Source of the DNA: Acanthosepion pharaonis
Lineage: Eukaryota; Mollusca; Cephalopoda; Sepiida; Sepiidae
NCBI GenBank assembly: GCA_903632075.3
Contig: CAHIKZ030000250.1
Span: forward strand, 431,001 to 495,000
Direction: 5' to 3'
DNA: 64,000 nucleotides
Under the pieces are notes generated by a model, which was given only the letters and a program-made list of their open reading frames with translations, was not told the DNA's origin and ran no database searches. Below are positions 13,091-26,794 of the stretch, piece by piece. Each line of letters starts with the position of its first letter. Position 1 is the stretch's first letter. Position numbers and translations under genes: made by a program.

Positions 13091-13872
13091 GAGTGCAAAT
13101 GAAAAACATGTAACTTACACGAAAGCGTGTCTTAAAACGAACAAAAAAGAACTGTTGCGAAATTACTATCAAATATTTTTTCTGAAACATTCACTATTTA
13201 CTTTTAAAATAAAACAAGCAAAGAAAGTAAAGTTGTAAAGGTAATTTGTAGCTTTATTTAATATTTATTCAAATACAAATTTTAGACACAAGGAAACCCA
13301 ACGAATGAATTTATTAATTGGCTCGAAACGTAGAGAGTTTTATTGAAAATTTATGTGATATTCTATATTCTGTGTTCTAAGTTATAATGAAAAAAGTAAA
13401 AACAAGATAAACTGCTTACTTCTTGAGTCATTTTGATTTTCTTAATTTTAAATATCTTCTATTTTTATTTCATGTCCCTTTTCTTTTATATTTATTGGAA
13501 AAAAATTAAAATTTACAGTCGAAAATTACTATAAATTTTGTCATTGAAGAACAATAATTTCTTAGAGTTTTTGCAAATCTTTTCGAGTTCTTCACACCAC
13601 ATACACATCAATAAGCATAACTAGCTAGCTAGATAGATAGATAGATGAACAGACAGAATTATAGACTGATATATTAGCATATTTTATGGTATGAGGAAGC
13701 TTATATTTAAGGTTGGGATGTAAGCTACATAAAATACGTGTGAATATGTGGATGCATTATATAAGAAATGAAAGTGCATGTGCGTAAATATTGATGATTG
13801 CAAGCATTTTGGAGCTATTCTGTGCGAAGCAAAAGTACGGATTGTTGAATATAATCCTTTTATCGCTAGCCC

Positions 13873-13912
13873 CCTACTCTCTCTCTCTCCTTCTCTCTCC
13901 CTCTCATTTTTT
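13873..13912. repeat. TC-rich microsatellite
   Basis: An imperfect CT repeat interrupted by CCTT and CCC. Confidence 0.85.
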
Positions 13913-14965
13913 CTATTCACCTCCACCACTTTTCGACTCATCGAAAACAATGAAAACCCTATCAATGAATAGCCTCCTACTCTTAAAATAATCTATGCAT
14001 GCTCAAGGTGACTTCACCGTCAGTCGATCTTAGAAGGCGGTGCCTTAAACATCAGTGATAACCTATGGCAGTGAAGAAGAAAAAGACGAAGCCAGAAAGA
14101 CGTGCAAAGCAGTGGGATGGGATGAGCAATGTAGAAGAAGGTGCAGGAGAATGCTAAAAAGAAGTTACGCTTGGATGTGAGGGAATGGGTCTGTTAAATG
14201 AAGAACTATACACACAGATGAGGCTGATTTGAAGACAAAGCGGGTTGGGAGAAAGACTTTAATAGCAGAATTTGGTTAAGAAAAACAATCTGACATTGGA
14301 TCCGCCCGTTTGGCTTACTGTGGAAAGATTCACCAAGAGGGGGTGTTCCTGACAAGCGCATGCGTGCACCCCCTCCTACCTGCATGCGTGTAATAAAGCA
14401 ACATTTTAGGCATGCGCGTACTCAAATAACCATCAGTAAAAAAAGATGTATAATGTCGGTAATGGCAGTGACAAATTTGAATGACAAATATAAAGTTTTT
14501 TATTTTGGAAAATGCTCTCGCAGTTTCGACCAAATATTGATGCGATCGTTCTGCCAAAGCATATGAATCGATAAACATGAATGAAAAAAAATGAGAGCAT
14601 CGGTAATTAAGAATATAGGCATGTACGTGTATGTATAGGTACATACCTATGCACTTACTTGTACTTCAGAAAAAAATCTCTTTATTCAACAAGTTAAATA
14701 TAGTATTTTACAGTTTAAATTTCAGAAAATATTTGTTAAATGTTGCGTAATAGTAAGAAACAAGATTTTCGTGTTACGCCTTAATTTAAATGATCCATAG
14801 CAATGTTGTTTAAAATATTAGATGTCAAGTTAAAGTTTCATCGGTATGTGTGAGAGTGAGACTGTTGATCTACAAAGTTAACTTTTTAGATCATTACACC
14901 ATAAAAACAATGTATCCTTAATCCGTTATTAATCGTTTGAATTTTAAATACATGTCTTTAAACAA

Positions 14966-15058
14966 TAAAAAAAAATACTTAGGCTTTATCCTTACGAGTT
15001 AGTAAGGAAGGATAAAGCCTAAGTATTTTTTTATTTGAACTCATTTTGTGGTTCAAAT
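14966..15058. repeat. Two adjacent hairpins
   Basis: The first has arms of at least 24 bp centred on AATACTTAGGCTTTATCCTT (ending 14993) and its complement (from 15008), with a loop of about 14 nt. Immediately after it, TTATTTGAAC and GTTCAAATAA (about 15031-15060) form a second 10-bp stem with a 10-nt loop. Confidence 0.85.
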
Positions 15059-15326
15059 AAAAATTCAATTTAGTTAAAATTTGTCACATTTGTTTCTTAA
15101 GAGAAAAAATATGACAATCTCCAAATATTTGCTGGGACGTTGTCTCTCTCCATACTGCTTTTCAACTTACATTGTTGCATTGCTAAGCTCAATTTTCTAT
15201 TTATAATTTAAAAATATTTTCTAATACTGTTATGAAAAAGAATTTGGAAAACAGATTTAATGATTATCATGTCTTATTGTAATATCTACCTACCTACATA
15301 CACACTTAAACACACATACATATACC

Positions 15327-15398
15327 TGAAAGAATGAATGAATGAGAGAATGAAAGAATGAATGAATGAGAGAATGAAAGAATGAATGAATGAAATAG
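15327..15398. repeat. 24-bp tandem repeat, three copies
   Basis: The unit TGAAAGAATGAATGAATGAG plus AGAA repeats three times; the last copy has diverged at its end. It appears built from a GAAT microsatellite. Confidence 0.9.
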
Positions 15399-15460
15399 AA
15401 AGAAAGATATAGTTTGTTCAATATAGAAGTATATCCTAGAATGGAAAATTCAAAATTTAT

Positions 15461-15462
<2 letters not shown>

Positions 15463-15536
<74 letters not shown>
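15463..15536. repeat. (TA)n-(GA)n microsatellite
   Basis: About 27 TA units followed by about ten GA units. Confidence 0.98.
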
Positions 15537-17045
15537 TTTGTTGTTATTTAAACAATATTTTAGTTCTGACACAATTAAAAAAGTAATTACAATTTTAGTA
15601 TATTCTGTCAATAAATTAATTTAAACCATGTTAATCTTGTAGTGGTAAAATTCAAATGTACTTCACGAGATTGGGTACACCGTACATATGTAATATTTTC
15701 AAATAATATTGAATTAAAGAACGTATCAGAAGTGAAATTTGAATGATGAGATCTGTAAACATCTGATATAGAATTGAAAAATATATAAAAATATTATGAA
15801 AAAAACTTTTACCTCGTTAATAAGCGGTTTACCATATTAGAACTACAGAAGCAAAATCCAGAAAACAATCATGTATAATCAGCTACAGGGAAATAAATCA
15901 AAACTTCTATAAAAATTTCCAGTGGATCTCCTTCATCCTCTTTTTAAGTGACATTGTGATAATGATCTTTTTCTAGTAATAATGAACAAATGAAACTTAC
16001 ACTTTCTGACATAAAAACTAAGGATAATAGTAGAAAAACTAGATCTTCGCAGGTTTTATAGACGCGCTTTAATGATACAAATGCAAAAAATAAGCACATC
16101 AATCAGATTATTAAATATCAGAAGTAACATTAACCATTTTACGTACACATGTATGTTGCAGTATCTCTCTAAACATTTATCATCAAATTCATTATCTAGC
16201 TTGAATAGAATCGCTACATACAACTGTTTAGTTTACGCTTCACGTTCACATTTCTTATTTACTTAAAAAAAGTAAAAGTAAATACAAACTGCGTATAATT
16301 GTTGTGTATGTGTAAAAGCAAGATATACATGCGAGTATGCGTGTGTGCATGCATGTAGGTAGCTCAAATAATTTGAACATAAGTGACCTCATATGTTGCT
16401 GCAAATACAGACATTACATTACATCATTTCTTTCTCGTATTGTTAATAAAGGATGAAAATTGTGAGCGAAATACGCCAAAAAGCAAATTCAGTCAATATT
16501 CGTACTTTTTATGAAACTTCATCGAAATATACAAACTATAGAAATTTCTTTCTGTCTATTCATTTTTGCAAAAGTTTTCTGCAAAAACAAATGTTTTAAT
16601 TCTGATATATTCCCAAATTCACATTGGGATCGGCATTTCAGTCGTAAAATAATTTACAACTAGTTTAACGAATAGTATACAAAGGACATGAATTAAAGTG
16701 CACGGAAAAAACAAGACTTGCTTAATTTAATAAAGAACATTCAAAATAATTGCAAATTTAAAGCAAAAATGCCAATAGAAATTAACTGTCCATACAGACA
16801 CATACACACACACGTATATGTGTACGGTCTTAGTCTAAAATATTCAATTTTTACCATTAGTAAGAATAGTAGCGTATATTAAATAGGTTCGGTAATAACA
16901 TTTTTATATGTTTGATACATTTTACTATGAATATGTTCTAACAAAGTATGTTTTTCAGATGAAGAATAAAATTATGCAAATAGTTCATATCATTTGCAAT
17001 GTAAAATGTATACTACTACTACCAATACTACTACTAATAATAATA

Positions 17046-17258
17046 ATATTTTAACATTTTTGCGTTTGACACGTAAATAAACGTAAATCTGATTTTACCA
17101 ACAATGCTTGGAAAATGATCTATATAAAAACAATTCTTATAGCAATGCTTTTAGTGCTATAAGAATTGTTTTTCTATAGATCATTTTCCCAGCATTGTTG
17201 GGAAAATTGGAATATATTTACGTTTATTTACGTGTCAAACGCAAAAATGTTAAAATAT
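17046..17258. mobile_element. 213-bp foldback (palindromic) MITE-like element
   Basis: Nearly the whole unit is one palindrome. The left arm runs from ATATTTTAACATTTTTGCG to AACAATTCTTATAGCA, and the right arm is its complement back to TGTTAAAATAT. The arms are about 95-105 bp with a few mismatches, and the central loop is about 10-15 nt. There is no coding capacity. This fits a foldback MITE, or a near-palindromic insertion that would be transcribed as a long hairpin RNA. Confidence 0.85.
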
Positions 17259-17947
17259 GTACTGTATTATATATATATATATATAAACAATATTCATTAT
17301 TCAATGTCAAATTCAAGCATAAACATGTTAAATAATCTTATACAACTTTCAACAATAACCAAAAAATGAAGTTATATGCTTTTATTTGAATATTTATAAA
17401 TATATATTGGTTCAATTTCACATACAAAAATATATTTAAGTTAAATGTAACCTCTGATGTTTCTAATGATTTAATGTAATATTTATCAGAAATTTACTAA
17501 AAACCTAAAAACTAGGCAAATTATTGGATCATTTTTTATCCTTTCACAGATGTCGCTTCATTTTTCACTGGACACTAAGGCAACAACGACTCGTATTATT
17601 ATCATTATTGCTAGTATTTTAAATTTTATAAAAAATTTTTTATGATTAGATTGCCCCAAATTAATTAAACTTATTTATTACCTGGCACAAGATCAAAAGC
17701 TTGCTGCGCTCATTGAAAATCAATAATAGTAATGGCCTGCGAGATTGTCTTTTCACTTTGATAACAGTAATGCACGTGCGATCGTCATTTCAAATCCAAA
17801 GCTGTTTAAAATTTCTAGATGAAAATTTTATTTCTGAAATATTTGATATACACACCTAATCTGATAAGTGACATTTTGAAAATATTTTTACAACTGAATT
17901 TATACATGTAGATATATTTGTATGCACTACAAAATAAATGTTACATA

Positions 17948-17972
17948 CACGCGCGCGCGCAGTCATACAAAT

Positions 17973-18019
<47 letters not shown>
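17948..18019. repeat. (GC)n, (CA)n and (TA)n tracts
   Basis: A short CGCGCGCG run is followed by ACACAC and about 22 TA units. Confidence 0.95.
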
Positions 18020-18020
<1 letters not shown>

Positions 18021-18396
18021 TAATTTTTTTCTTCAACTCTATGCCAGCATTTATGAGTGCTTATGTGTGCACGTGGAAATGCAGTTGCTTAGATACATAT
18101 GTATGTATGTGTATGTGTGAAAAGGGAAAACATATATCAATCTAGACATAGTCGTAAAGTCGCATTTTTCCAAGGCTTTCGTGAATAATTTTCGCTTTAA
18201 TCAGGAATATGTGCAGAAATATACGTACACATACATACACATATATATGTGGGAGTGCGTGCGTGTATGAGACACAGAGAGAGAAGAGGGGAGGGAGCTG
18301 ATTATCATGATATATTCAAACTTTTCAAATGCATTACCTTAATTTAACTTAGTTTTTCATTATCACATGATAGCATATACACATCTTTGATATGAT

Positions 18397-18450
18397 TATT
18401 AACAAGGCACGCACACACACATACACCCACACACACAGAGAAAGAGAGGG
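18397..18450. repeat. CA-rich and GA-rich microsatellite
   Basis: An interrupted (CA)n is followed by AGAGAAAGAGAG. Confidence 0.8.
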
Positions 18451-19518
18451 AGTCACGTATTAATTTGACTGATTAAACAATCACAGCATTGGCCAACCGA
18501 AATATCACTATCTTCCTAACAGACTAGGCAATCGTTTTAGAAAATAATCAAATAAATTGATTGTTCAAGAAACAACGAGAAGCATATTGATGCACATATT
18601 AACATTGACAAATATGGGTAAAATATAAATTATAAATCAGAATGATATATATGATCTTTGTACATCAAGTTATGTTTCGTTTACTTTGTGACTGTGGCTT
18701 GATAAATTGAAAATCACTTCCCAAAGCCATGAAACAGGTGAATGAAAAAGACGGCTAGCAAATTAGCAACAAAAGAGGCTAGAAATCAAAATATGTTTCA
18801 TATGTATAAATACAAGGGACGATATGACAATTTTGTAATTTACAACCGATATCGCAATGCAAAACAAATAACTATATTTTTACACTATTTTAAGAAGTTG
18901 TGTAAAAATAAAATCTATTAATAAATTTATTATTTGAAGAAATATTTAAAACAGTATCGGGCGATGAAGCTTAAAAGTCTTTTTAGCTGAAACCCAAAAT
19001 AGAAACAGAATAATATACCAGGAAGTTTTATTCATCTCATTAAATTTGGTATGTAAAATAATATACGCATTTGCATTTTTTGTATTTTCTATGTTCACGA
19101 GAAAACGAGTAAAAAATCAGAAAAGACATCTTATAGCTTTAACAATCAGTGTTTTAACACTCGTATAAACCAGTCATGGAAAAAATGTATCCGCTCCTTA
19201 TCTTTAAACTAACGGTAAAGTCACAAGTTTATAAATATCTAACGACCCAATAGAAACTAAAAAATTTTCTGGTTATGAAAAAGATATTTCATTTCATATT
19301 TGAAATCATTTTTTTATTCTACTTTTCTTCTCTGCTTTATTTATTCATTAAAATCTGTCAGATGATCTTAAAGACATCTATGTACATATATACAAAAATT
19401 GTGAAATCTATCTATAGATAGATATTTATCTCACCTCCACTTATACATAAACACACAGATACAGACATATATATATATTTGTTTTTGAAAAAAAAGACAT
19501 TTATCAACGCGTACACAT

Positions 19519-19707
<189 letters not shown>

Positions 19708-19942
19708 TTGCGAATGCATGAATGTAGGCTTAGTTGTTATGTATAAAAAATGCTACCGAAAGGTTTTGTAAAACCGAACAGCTTGATCAAATCTATTCAA
19801 CGACCAAGCGCTTTCTGTGTTATCGAACATTTCAAACATTTATCAAAAATCATCACACCAGGAAATCAAGAACCTTAAATATTTCTACCTTTGAGGAAGC
19901 CATTTCGCACCTTCAGTTACATAAACATTTGCGTAATACCTC

Positions 19943-19943
19943 A

Positions 19944-19987
<44 letters not shown>

Positions 19988-19995
19988 CATATAAA
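19943..19995. repeat. (TA)n tract with TACA end
   Basis: About 20 TA units ending in TACATACAT. Confidence 0.95.
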
Positions 19996-20169
19996 GATTA
20001 TTATATCGATACTATTATGAAAAACATAAATATACAGTCAATAAGATAAATTATACTGAACAGAATGTGAATATAACTGATTAACATAGATATCTTATTT
20101 GGAAAACTAAAACTAAAATTCACATAATAAGCTCATGATATTCATTCATGTACTTCTTTATCCTCCTTG

Positions 20170-20203
20170 ATATATATATGTGTGTGTGCGTGTGTGTGTA
20201 TGC

Positions 20204-20264
<61 letters not shown>

Positions 20265-20266
20265 GT
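20170..20266. repeat. Compound TA/GT/TA/CA microsatellite
   Basis: TATATATA, then (GT)n with GC interruptions, about 25 TA units and CACACA, giving an overall palindromic tract. Confidence 0.95.
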
Positions 20267-20636
20267 ACCCTACATGCACACCATGCTCTCTTTTCTCTAA
20301 ATGCTGAAATAAATATATATTTTTAAAATGACACCTTCACGTACTTTTAACATTAACATACAATCAGCACGCGTAATTTCCCCTGCCGATAGCTGTATTA
20401 AGCCAGAGATCTTTCACTTTTCTCAGGACAACTGTAGACCAAGCCCGCAGCAAGATAATCAGTTCACCTCTGCTTCTATTTATCTAGCAACACCGCGTCA
20501 TTGCGCTTCTTGCTTTTCTCTCTTTCTTTCTTTTTTTTTTTTAACCTGTCCTCTTGTTTTCTTTGTCTTCTCTCTCGGTCACTCAATCACATGTGTTTTC
20601 CTCTTTTCTCTCTCACTTTAATTCAGGTTCCAACCC

Positions 20637-20789
20637 ATGGCTTTACTTCCTTCCCTTGTGCATCTGTTTGCCTGTCTCTCCCTGCAAGCAAGCAACCCCA
20701 ACAGTATCATCACACAACTGCTACCAGTCATTATCAAGGACCACTTTGTAATAACCACCACCGGCTTTCTTTCGTCGTCGCGCTTCTGA
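20637..20789 (+). CDS. Short open frame, hydrophobic N-terminus, unknown
   Basis: Fifty codons starting in a good initiator context (ACCCATGG) and ending in TGA. The first 20 residues are Leu-rich (MALLPSLVHLFACLSLQA), resembling a signal peptide. A pyrimidine-rich tract and CAG lie 11 bases upstream, as at a splice acceptor. No homologue is recalled; chance is a real possibility. Confidence 0.2.
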   Translation: MALLPSLVHLFACLSLQASNPNSIITQLLPVIIKDHFVITTTGFLSSSRF

Positions 20790-20856
20790 CCAGCGTGTAC
20801 ACATTATATTCGGATTTTTGCGAGAAAAGTTCAGATAGGTAGATAGATAACCCACT

Positions 20857-20858
<2 letters not shown>

Positions 20859-20940
<82 letters not shown>

Positions 20941-21026
20941 AAAAGTGTGGTGTATGTGTGTGTGCGTCTGTGCGTGTCTGTGTGTGCGCGCGCGCGTGTG
21001 TTCGCGTATGTGTGTATGCGTGTGTT
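20859..21026. repeat. (GT)n-(GA)n-(GT/GC)n microsatellite
   Basis: About 25 GT units, about 16 GA units, then degenerate GT/GC repeats with a CGCGCGCG core. The Val-Cys-Arg-Glu open frames here are repeat artefacts. Confidence 0.97.
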
Positions 21027-21030
21027 ATAA

Positions 21031-21192
21031 TGCAAGAAATCAGTTTTGGGAATTGAAAGAAAGAGCAAATCCCAGACAGGACAGGCTCCACCCTCTTCTA
21101 TTACCAGAAAGCCGAGAGACAGAGAAAAGATTGACACTGCATATGACAAATGGCTAGCCAGTGTTACAGAGTACCACAATGTGCAATATCAG
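21031..21192 (+). other. Candidate coding exon, unknown protein
   Basis: The frame is open from just after TAA (21028-21030) for 54 codons to CAG|GTAATC. The encoded peptide has ordinary globular composition, including DREKIDTAYDKWLASV and TEYHNVQYQ at the end. G+C is well above the flanks. There is no Met at the start and no good pyrimidine tract upstream, so the 5' edge is uncertain. Confidence 0.25.
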
Positions 21193-22183
21193 GTAATCAG
21201 TTCCAAGAATAACTAGGTTAAGTCACCTGAACTACTTCTATTCTTCAACAGTCAACGATGAAGAAGAAATGGAGTTGATAATTTGGCACTGATGATGAAA
21301 AGAAATGACAACTTTCAGAAAACTTATGAATTCAATACACAAATGCTTAAACTTTTATATTTAAATGCAGAAACAGAACGAGAAAAGATCAGTTATAATA
21401 CTTTCAATGTTAACAGAAAAACGGTAAGTAACATATTTCCTAATAGAAATTGTCATTTTTAGAATTCACACGCTTTTAATTTCAATTTAATTCTTTCTTT
21501 CCTTTCACTTTCTAACCTTTCTTCACATTACTTTACAGTTGTTGGACTTAACCTTAGTAAGAAATACATTTGCCACATAGGCTCCAAATTCATCTCGTAG
21601 TTAACAAGCGTAAACCTTAAGTCTAGGCAAAACAAAATGAAAAGAACTTAGAAAAGATAAACAACAAAAATAGATGAAAAGAACTAAAACAAAAAGAACA
21701 AAATACATTACATTCATGTTTCCAAATGAGTTCCCAATTGAGAGAACCAGAACGAATGGACACAACCATGAATATTAGGTAAGTATTGACTTGAAAATTA
21801 AAATGTCAAAAATTAAAACTCGCCTTGCTAATAGTCTGTCATTGACATTTATAATTTCTCAAAAAATTTAAAATTATTTCGATAATGAAATAATGTACAA
21901 TGTAAAAATTGCTGCCGTGGTTTGAAATTTTTACTGTTTCTTTGTAATTTCAGTAAAACTGTAGTTCTAAGAACTTCAACAATTTTTCTTGAAAAGGTAA
22001 CGAATTAAACAAAGATTTCAATCAAGATTATTTAAAAAAAAAGAACAAGCATTTTTATTGAATCATGTTTAATAAATGTTACTTTGTATTAAAGAATTCA
22101 TAGTAACAACTTAGAAATATGCTTATAAATATACTTTATTATATATTATTATAAACGTGATTTGTAGTGGCTACAAGCTTGAG

Positions 22184-22292
<109 letters not shown>

Positions 22293-22454
22293 GAATGCGA
22301 GAGTTTTGCAGTACGTGTCAAATATATTTAGCGTGCAAATCGTGCAAACTCTTTGTTAGACGTTCGATTCTCACTGGATGGTTCACAAATGTGGACTTCT
22401 ACGCCCAACACATAACATTTACACGCGCATACACAGAATAAAATAAATGGATGA

Positions 22455-22464
<10 letters not shown>

Positions 22465-22486
<22 letters not shown>

Positions 22487-22584
22487 CAAGAGAGAGAGAG
22501 AGATGAGGAGGAGGAGGAGGAGGAGGACGTGGTGGTGGTGGAGGAGGAGGAGGAGGAGGAGGAGGAGGAGGAGGAGGAGGAGGT
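22465..22584. repeat. (GA)n and (GAG)n microsatellite
   Basis: GA repeats lead into a GAG trinucleotide array, interrupted by a short ACGTGGTGGTGGTG block. Confidence 0.98.
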
Positions 22585-25500
22585 GGAAAATTGTTGAAAA
22601 TACATCCATGGTTGTGTATTAATAAATACATAAATTTTAAGAACTGACGTCTTTGCGATTCATATGAATTTAATACAATGTTGTTTGTTATTTTTGTTTT
22701 GTACTTTCTGAAGTTTGCTGTAACAAATCAAAATTGATCATTTCGTCATGTTTCTTGAAATAGTTGCATAGTTGTCATTTGTTTCTGCGTAATCTTTGAA
22801 ATTGTATGTCAGTACAATCATTCATCTGTACCCCTCTTTCTTTCCTAGTTCCATGTCTCACGTATATACACACACATTTTAAGATTCTTTGAGAATAATG
22901 TGCGTCGAGTATGTGTGCTCTTTTAATCATGTGTAGAAATGTGTCCGTACCATTCGCTATAACTGTTTAATTTGTATTCTTATCACTATTCATTGGTCTT
23001 CTTCTCTGTCGTTCTATATTAATCTCTCTAAAACTTAAAAGCTAAGTATAACAGAGAGAATTTACGTTTTCATATCCATAGACACTATACAAAGTTTTCG
23101 GTTTTAGAAATCCTTTCAAATATTTTCTGATGTTTGGTTAGATTTTGGGAAGCAGATCCGCAACACTTTCGTAAAACACCTTTTTATGTTGTTTTTTTTT
23201 ATAAAATGTAATATACAGACATTAAACTTGTTTTCTCTCTCATATAAACTTGCTTTTGCGGGTAATTTGCTATATTTTCAGTTTAGAATTTATATTTCAT
23301 TTTTTCTATTTTCTTTTATGTCTTAAAGTATTTCAATTTTTTATGAGGAAGTCTTTCTAAAAGAAAGAATAAGTTATAGTCGTTACTATCTCCGAAAGTT
23401 CAAGAATTAATCTAACTTTGGCTAGGAGTGTAATTCTTGGGCATTAGAATTTAACAGAAGTAAATGAACTGTTTATAAAACCAATATGATGAATCTATAA
23501 GCTACAGTTAACTGAAGTAATCATACTCAAGTTCTTACTTTGTCGTTAATACTGTGCTACAATAAACAATTAATCCAGTGATTATGATGAAGGCTTTGGA
23601 TCAAGTCGGATGTTCATACTTTTAAGAAGATAAGCAATTATTTAAAATGTTGACAGTGTCTGAATTCCGATTCAATAGAATGTACGAATTTAAAATTTAC
23701 AAACATTTAATATTAGTAATTGTGTTGCCTGTTACTTGGATGTTTTTAGGATTCATCTTAATAAACGACAAAGTTCGTAATTTATAATAGAAGAATCAGG
23801 TGTAATGACACCCCACAACCATAAATAACATTTATCTTTCATTTTCATTTTATCTACTGATTTAAGTGGAAAATCGTTTTCATTTTGCTCCCGAGTGTAA
23901 AACTGCAATCGTTTAATGAATAAAAATATATAAATAAATGGAGTTGCAATATTTAAAAAGCAAAGAACATATAAAATGGTCTGAGTAATTTTAGTTCAAA
24001 ACTTGTCAACATATTGAAGCAAAAATTCAAGATGAGTCAAATGAAAAACCTTGTGATGAAAGGACTGATTAAACGATACAGATGAACATTAAGTAAAGGT
24101 TTGTTTACGACAATGGGGTCACACAACATATTTTTTTTATTGTATGTGGAACTGAAAAATACCCAGTGTCGCATAGAATAGAATCTCCTGGCTTGAGCCC
24201 AAACTAACTCGAGTTCAATGACGATTCTGCTGTCGCAGGGGCGAGAGTTGTTAAATCGACTCTGTACCTGAAGTGGCAAAGTTTCCTCCTTCTAAGCCTC
24301 AGATTCACAGACGGGTTGGAGTAGACCTATGTCAGAAAATTATTGAGATTAACACGAACTCACATTCAGCTTTCAGTTAGAAGAATGACGGAAAATGTTA
24401 GACTATTTTTTTTTAAATTAACTTGATATCGAAAAAACAATACGCAAAAGAGAAGAGCATCTTCATTATGAAAATGTAAAAAATCATTGTAAAAAATCAG
24501 ATTGAGAAATCAATTTTGTTTATGAAGAAGTCTGTATAAGCGCTCGTACACATACATAAAGATATATTTCCATATAACACTTTATATATCCGTATGCAGT
24601 TATGTTATAAGAATATTTATATCCTACACTACTGTAACAAGATATAATTTACATTATGTATAGAGAAGGTTTGTTTTTCTGTTTCATTAGAATGTAATAT
24701 ACTTACAGACGAATTTGAAGCTAGCCAGACACCATTTCTATGTTGAGATGTAAAGATATTTCTTTAATTTATAATGACATTTTTGTCAGGTTAATCAGGT
24801 TAATATTTGTCAGTCTTGGAGAAATATAATATGCACGTTTTTTTAAATAAGTACAATGCGTTTATTTCTTCAAAATATTCTTAAATTTGTAACAAATTTT
24901 AGAAGTATTGTCAAAAGCCAAACATTTTACTATTTTTGTAATTTTTTTACATATTTGAATATGTTAAAGTTTTTAAACACATAAGGATATAATTTAAGAA
25001 TAGAAGTGGAAATGTTGCTAGTTTTATTAAAATTTAAACTTTATATTTCTATGTCATTTTGCTCCAATAAATGCCAAAATAATTACAACGGATATTCAAG
25101 CAAGACTCATCAGATTTTAGAATACGATTGTATTCATATTTTAAACTATTTTTGCATCAGTGATCAATATGAATTCTAAAAGGCACGAAAATAATTTATT
25201 TTCACTATTTTTATGCATCATTATAAACAAATTTTCACTCTATCGCAAAACTATTTCTATTAAAAATGTTATTTGCATGAATAATCAATTTTATGACTGT
25301 TTATACATGGTTGTATATTTGTAAAACACAAAGACACTCGTCTATTTTAAATGAAGCCGACGGTTGCATTACTTCGAGCCATAATTTTAGTCCAATTTTT
25401 GCTTATTTTACACGAGTGCTTAAAAATGACCACCTTGTCAAATAATTAAAATATGCTCATATCTCATTTATTCAGTAGAATAAATTAATCATTTCTGTAT

Positions 25501-25637
25501 TCATTCTAAAGTAAGATTTTTCAACAATGATTTTATTTATATTATAATCTTAAAAATAGCATACTATAAATCTATTTTAAAAAAATGATCTATTTGCATC
25601 TGTATGTAAAATAGATGAACTGTAACCTGTCATAAGA

Positions 25638-25688
25638 ATTTTATAGTGGTTGAGTTACGGTTTTACGGTAACTCAATCACTATAAAAT
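25638..25688. repeat. 21-bp stem hairpin with 9-nt loop
   Basis: Arm ATTTTATAGTGGTTGAGTTAC pairs with 25668-25688 with a single G-T wobble. The loop is GGTTTTACG. Confidence 0.9.
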
Positions 25689-26794
25689 ACTTAGACGAGA
25701 GAAAAGATGGATTTGAAACAAAAACATCATGATGAACAATAAAAGGAAAACGAAAAATTACAAAAGAGAAAACCGGATGAAAAGAGGTTTTATAATTCAT
25801 TAAATAGGAAATAAAAACATAAAAGTACAAGAAATTTCGATTAAAAAATAGAAACATGAAGGAGAAAGTCAGAACTAATTCAAAATGTCATAAAATATTT
25901 TAAGCTTATTTCGGTTCTCTGTTAGAAAATTAAAACCATTTAAAAATAATGAGCAAAAACGCTTCGTTTAAAACAACTTCATCGATAAGAAAATTTATAA
26001 CTTCCTATTTTCGGTAATATCTTATGAGAATTATTAAGTAAGCACATAAAACTATAATAAAACAAATCAATAAAATTATTTTAAATACAATCATGTAATT
26101 AGCGATAAAAAGGATGGAACAATGAGACACAAAAATAAGGTAAGGAAGAAATACAAAGAAAATATGTAGTGATACAAAATCATATAAAATAAAATTACAG
26201 AAAGAAAAATATGAATAGATTCTTGCGAAAGGATTCGAAAAACTGCGTTACATTCTAGTCATTTTGTGAATAATACCTTTAGATGAGTAATCAGGTAGAC
26301 GAATTTTAAAGTGTTAAATATGTAGTTATATACTTATATGGATACACAGACACATGAATACATTCTTTCACACTCACAAACATATATATATATATTATAT
26401 TTCTTTTCTTTTATTATCTAAGAAATGGTGGATTTGATAAAATTTCTCTCGACTCCGCATATAAATAGAATATTTCGTGTAATCCAAACTGAAATACACA
26501 TTAATTTTATCACAATATTTAATGGTGGTTATATTTCCTTCGAGATTAACTTCTCTCTAAACATAGAGGTCGTTGTTCAAACCCGAGTAAAGATTTCGAA
26601 TATAGTGCCTCACTCCCTGAAAGACTGAGTATCACAATCTCTATATAAATATTTTTCTCACCTCTCTTCATCTCTAAGATCATCATCATCATAAAAAATA
26701 ACTATGTATTTACTGTATCTACTGTCTCTTTTGTTTCTTTGACTCAAACCAGATATAAAACAAGACAAATTTTCTAATGAGAAGAAAAACTTGA

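Larger units (their letters stand above)
12776..17040. other. A+T-rich stretch with hairpins and microsatellites
   Basis: No gene recognised. Holds the hairpins at 13042-13090 and 14966-15058, a TC-rich tract near 13875-13910, the GAAT-type array at 15327-15398 and the TA/GA tract at 15463-15536. A slightly G+C-richer patch at about 13985-14400 has no recognisable product. Confidence 0.5.
20330..21590 (+). other. GC-richer island with splice-like signals, candidate gene edge
   Basis: Composition shifts clearly from the A+T-rich background, and CpG dinucleotides are present. A pyrimidine-rich tract ends in AATTCAG at 20626, shortly before ACCCATGGCT, whose ATG (20637) opens 50 codons ending at 20789. 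A frame open from 21031 stops being open just after CAG|GTAATC (exon-like end 21192). A later frame ends at AAAACG|GTAAGT (21423), and a strong acceptor, pyrimidines then TTTACAG, precedes 21539. No protein family is recognised. This is inference from composition and consensus sites only. Confidence 0.3.

Noticed and set aside
20721..21179. 152-codon minus-strand frame
   Set aside because: Its core is Thr-His repeats from (GT)n; the N-terminal part lies opposite the better-supported plus-strand candidate exon.
21193..21251. A 59-bp intron joining the candidate exon to a downstream frame
   Set aside because: Too short for typical animal introns, and the resulting frame stops after eight codons.
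22328..22631. Poly-Pro, poly-Ser and poly-Leu frames
   Set aside because: All three are translations of the same GAG/GGT trinucleotide array.
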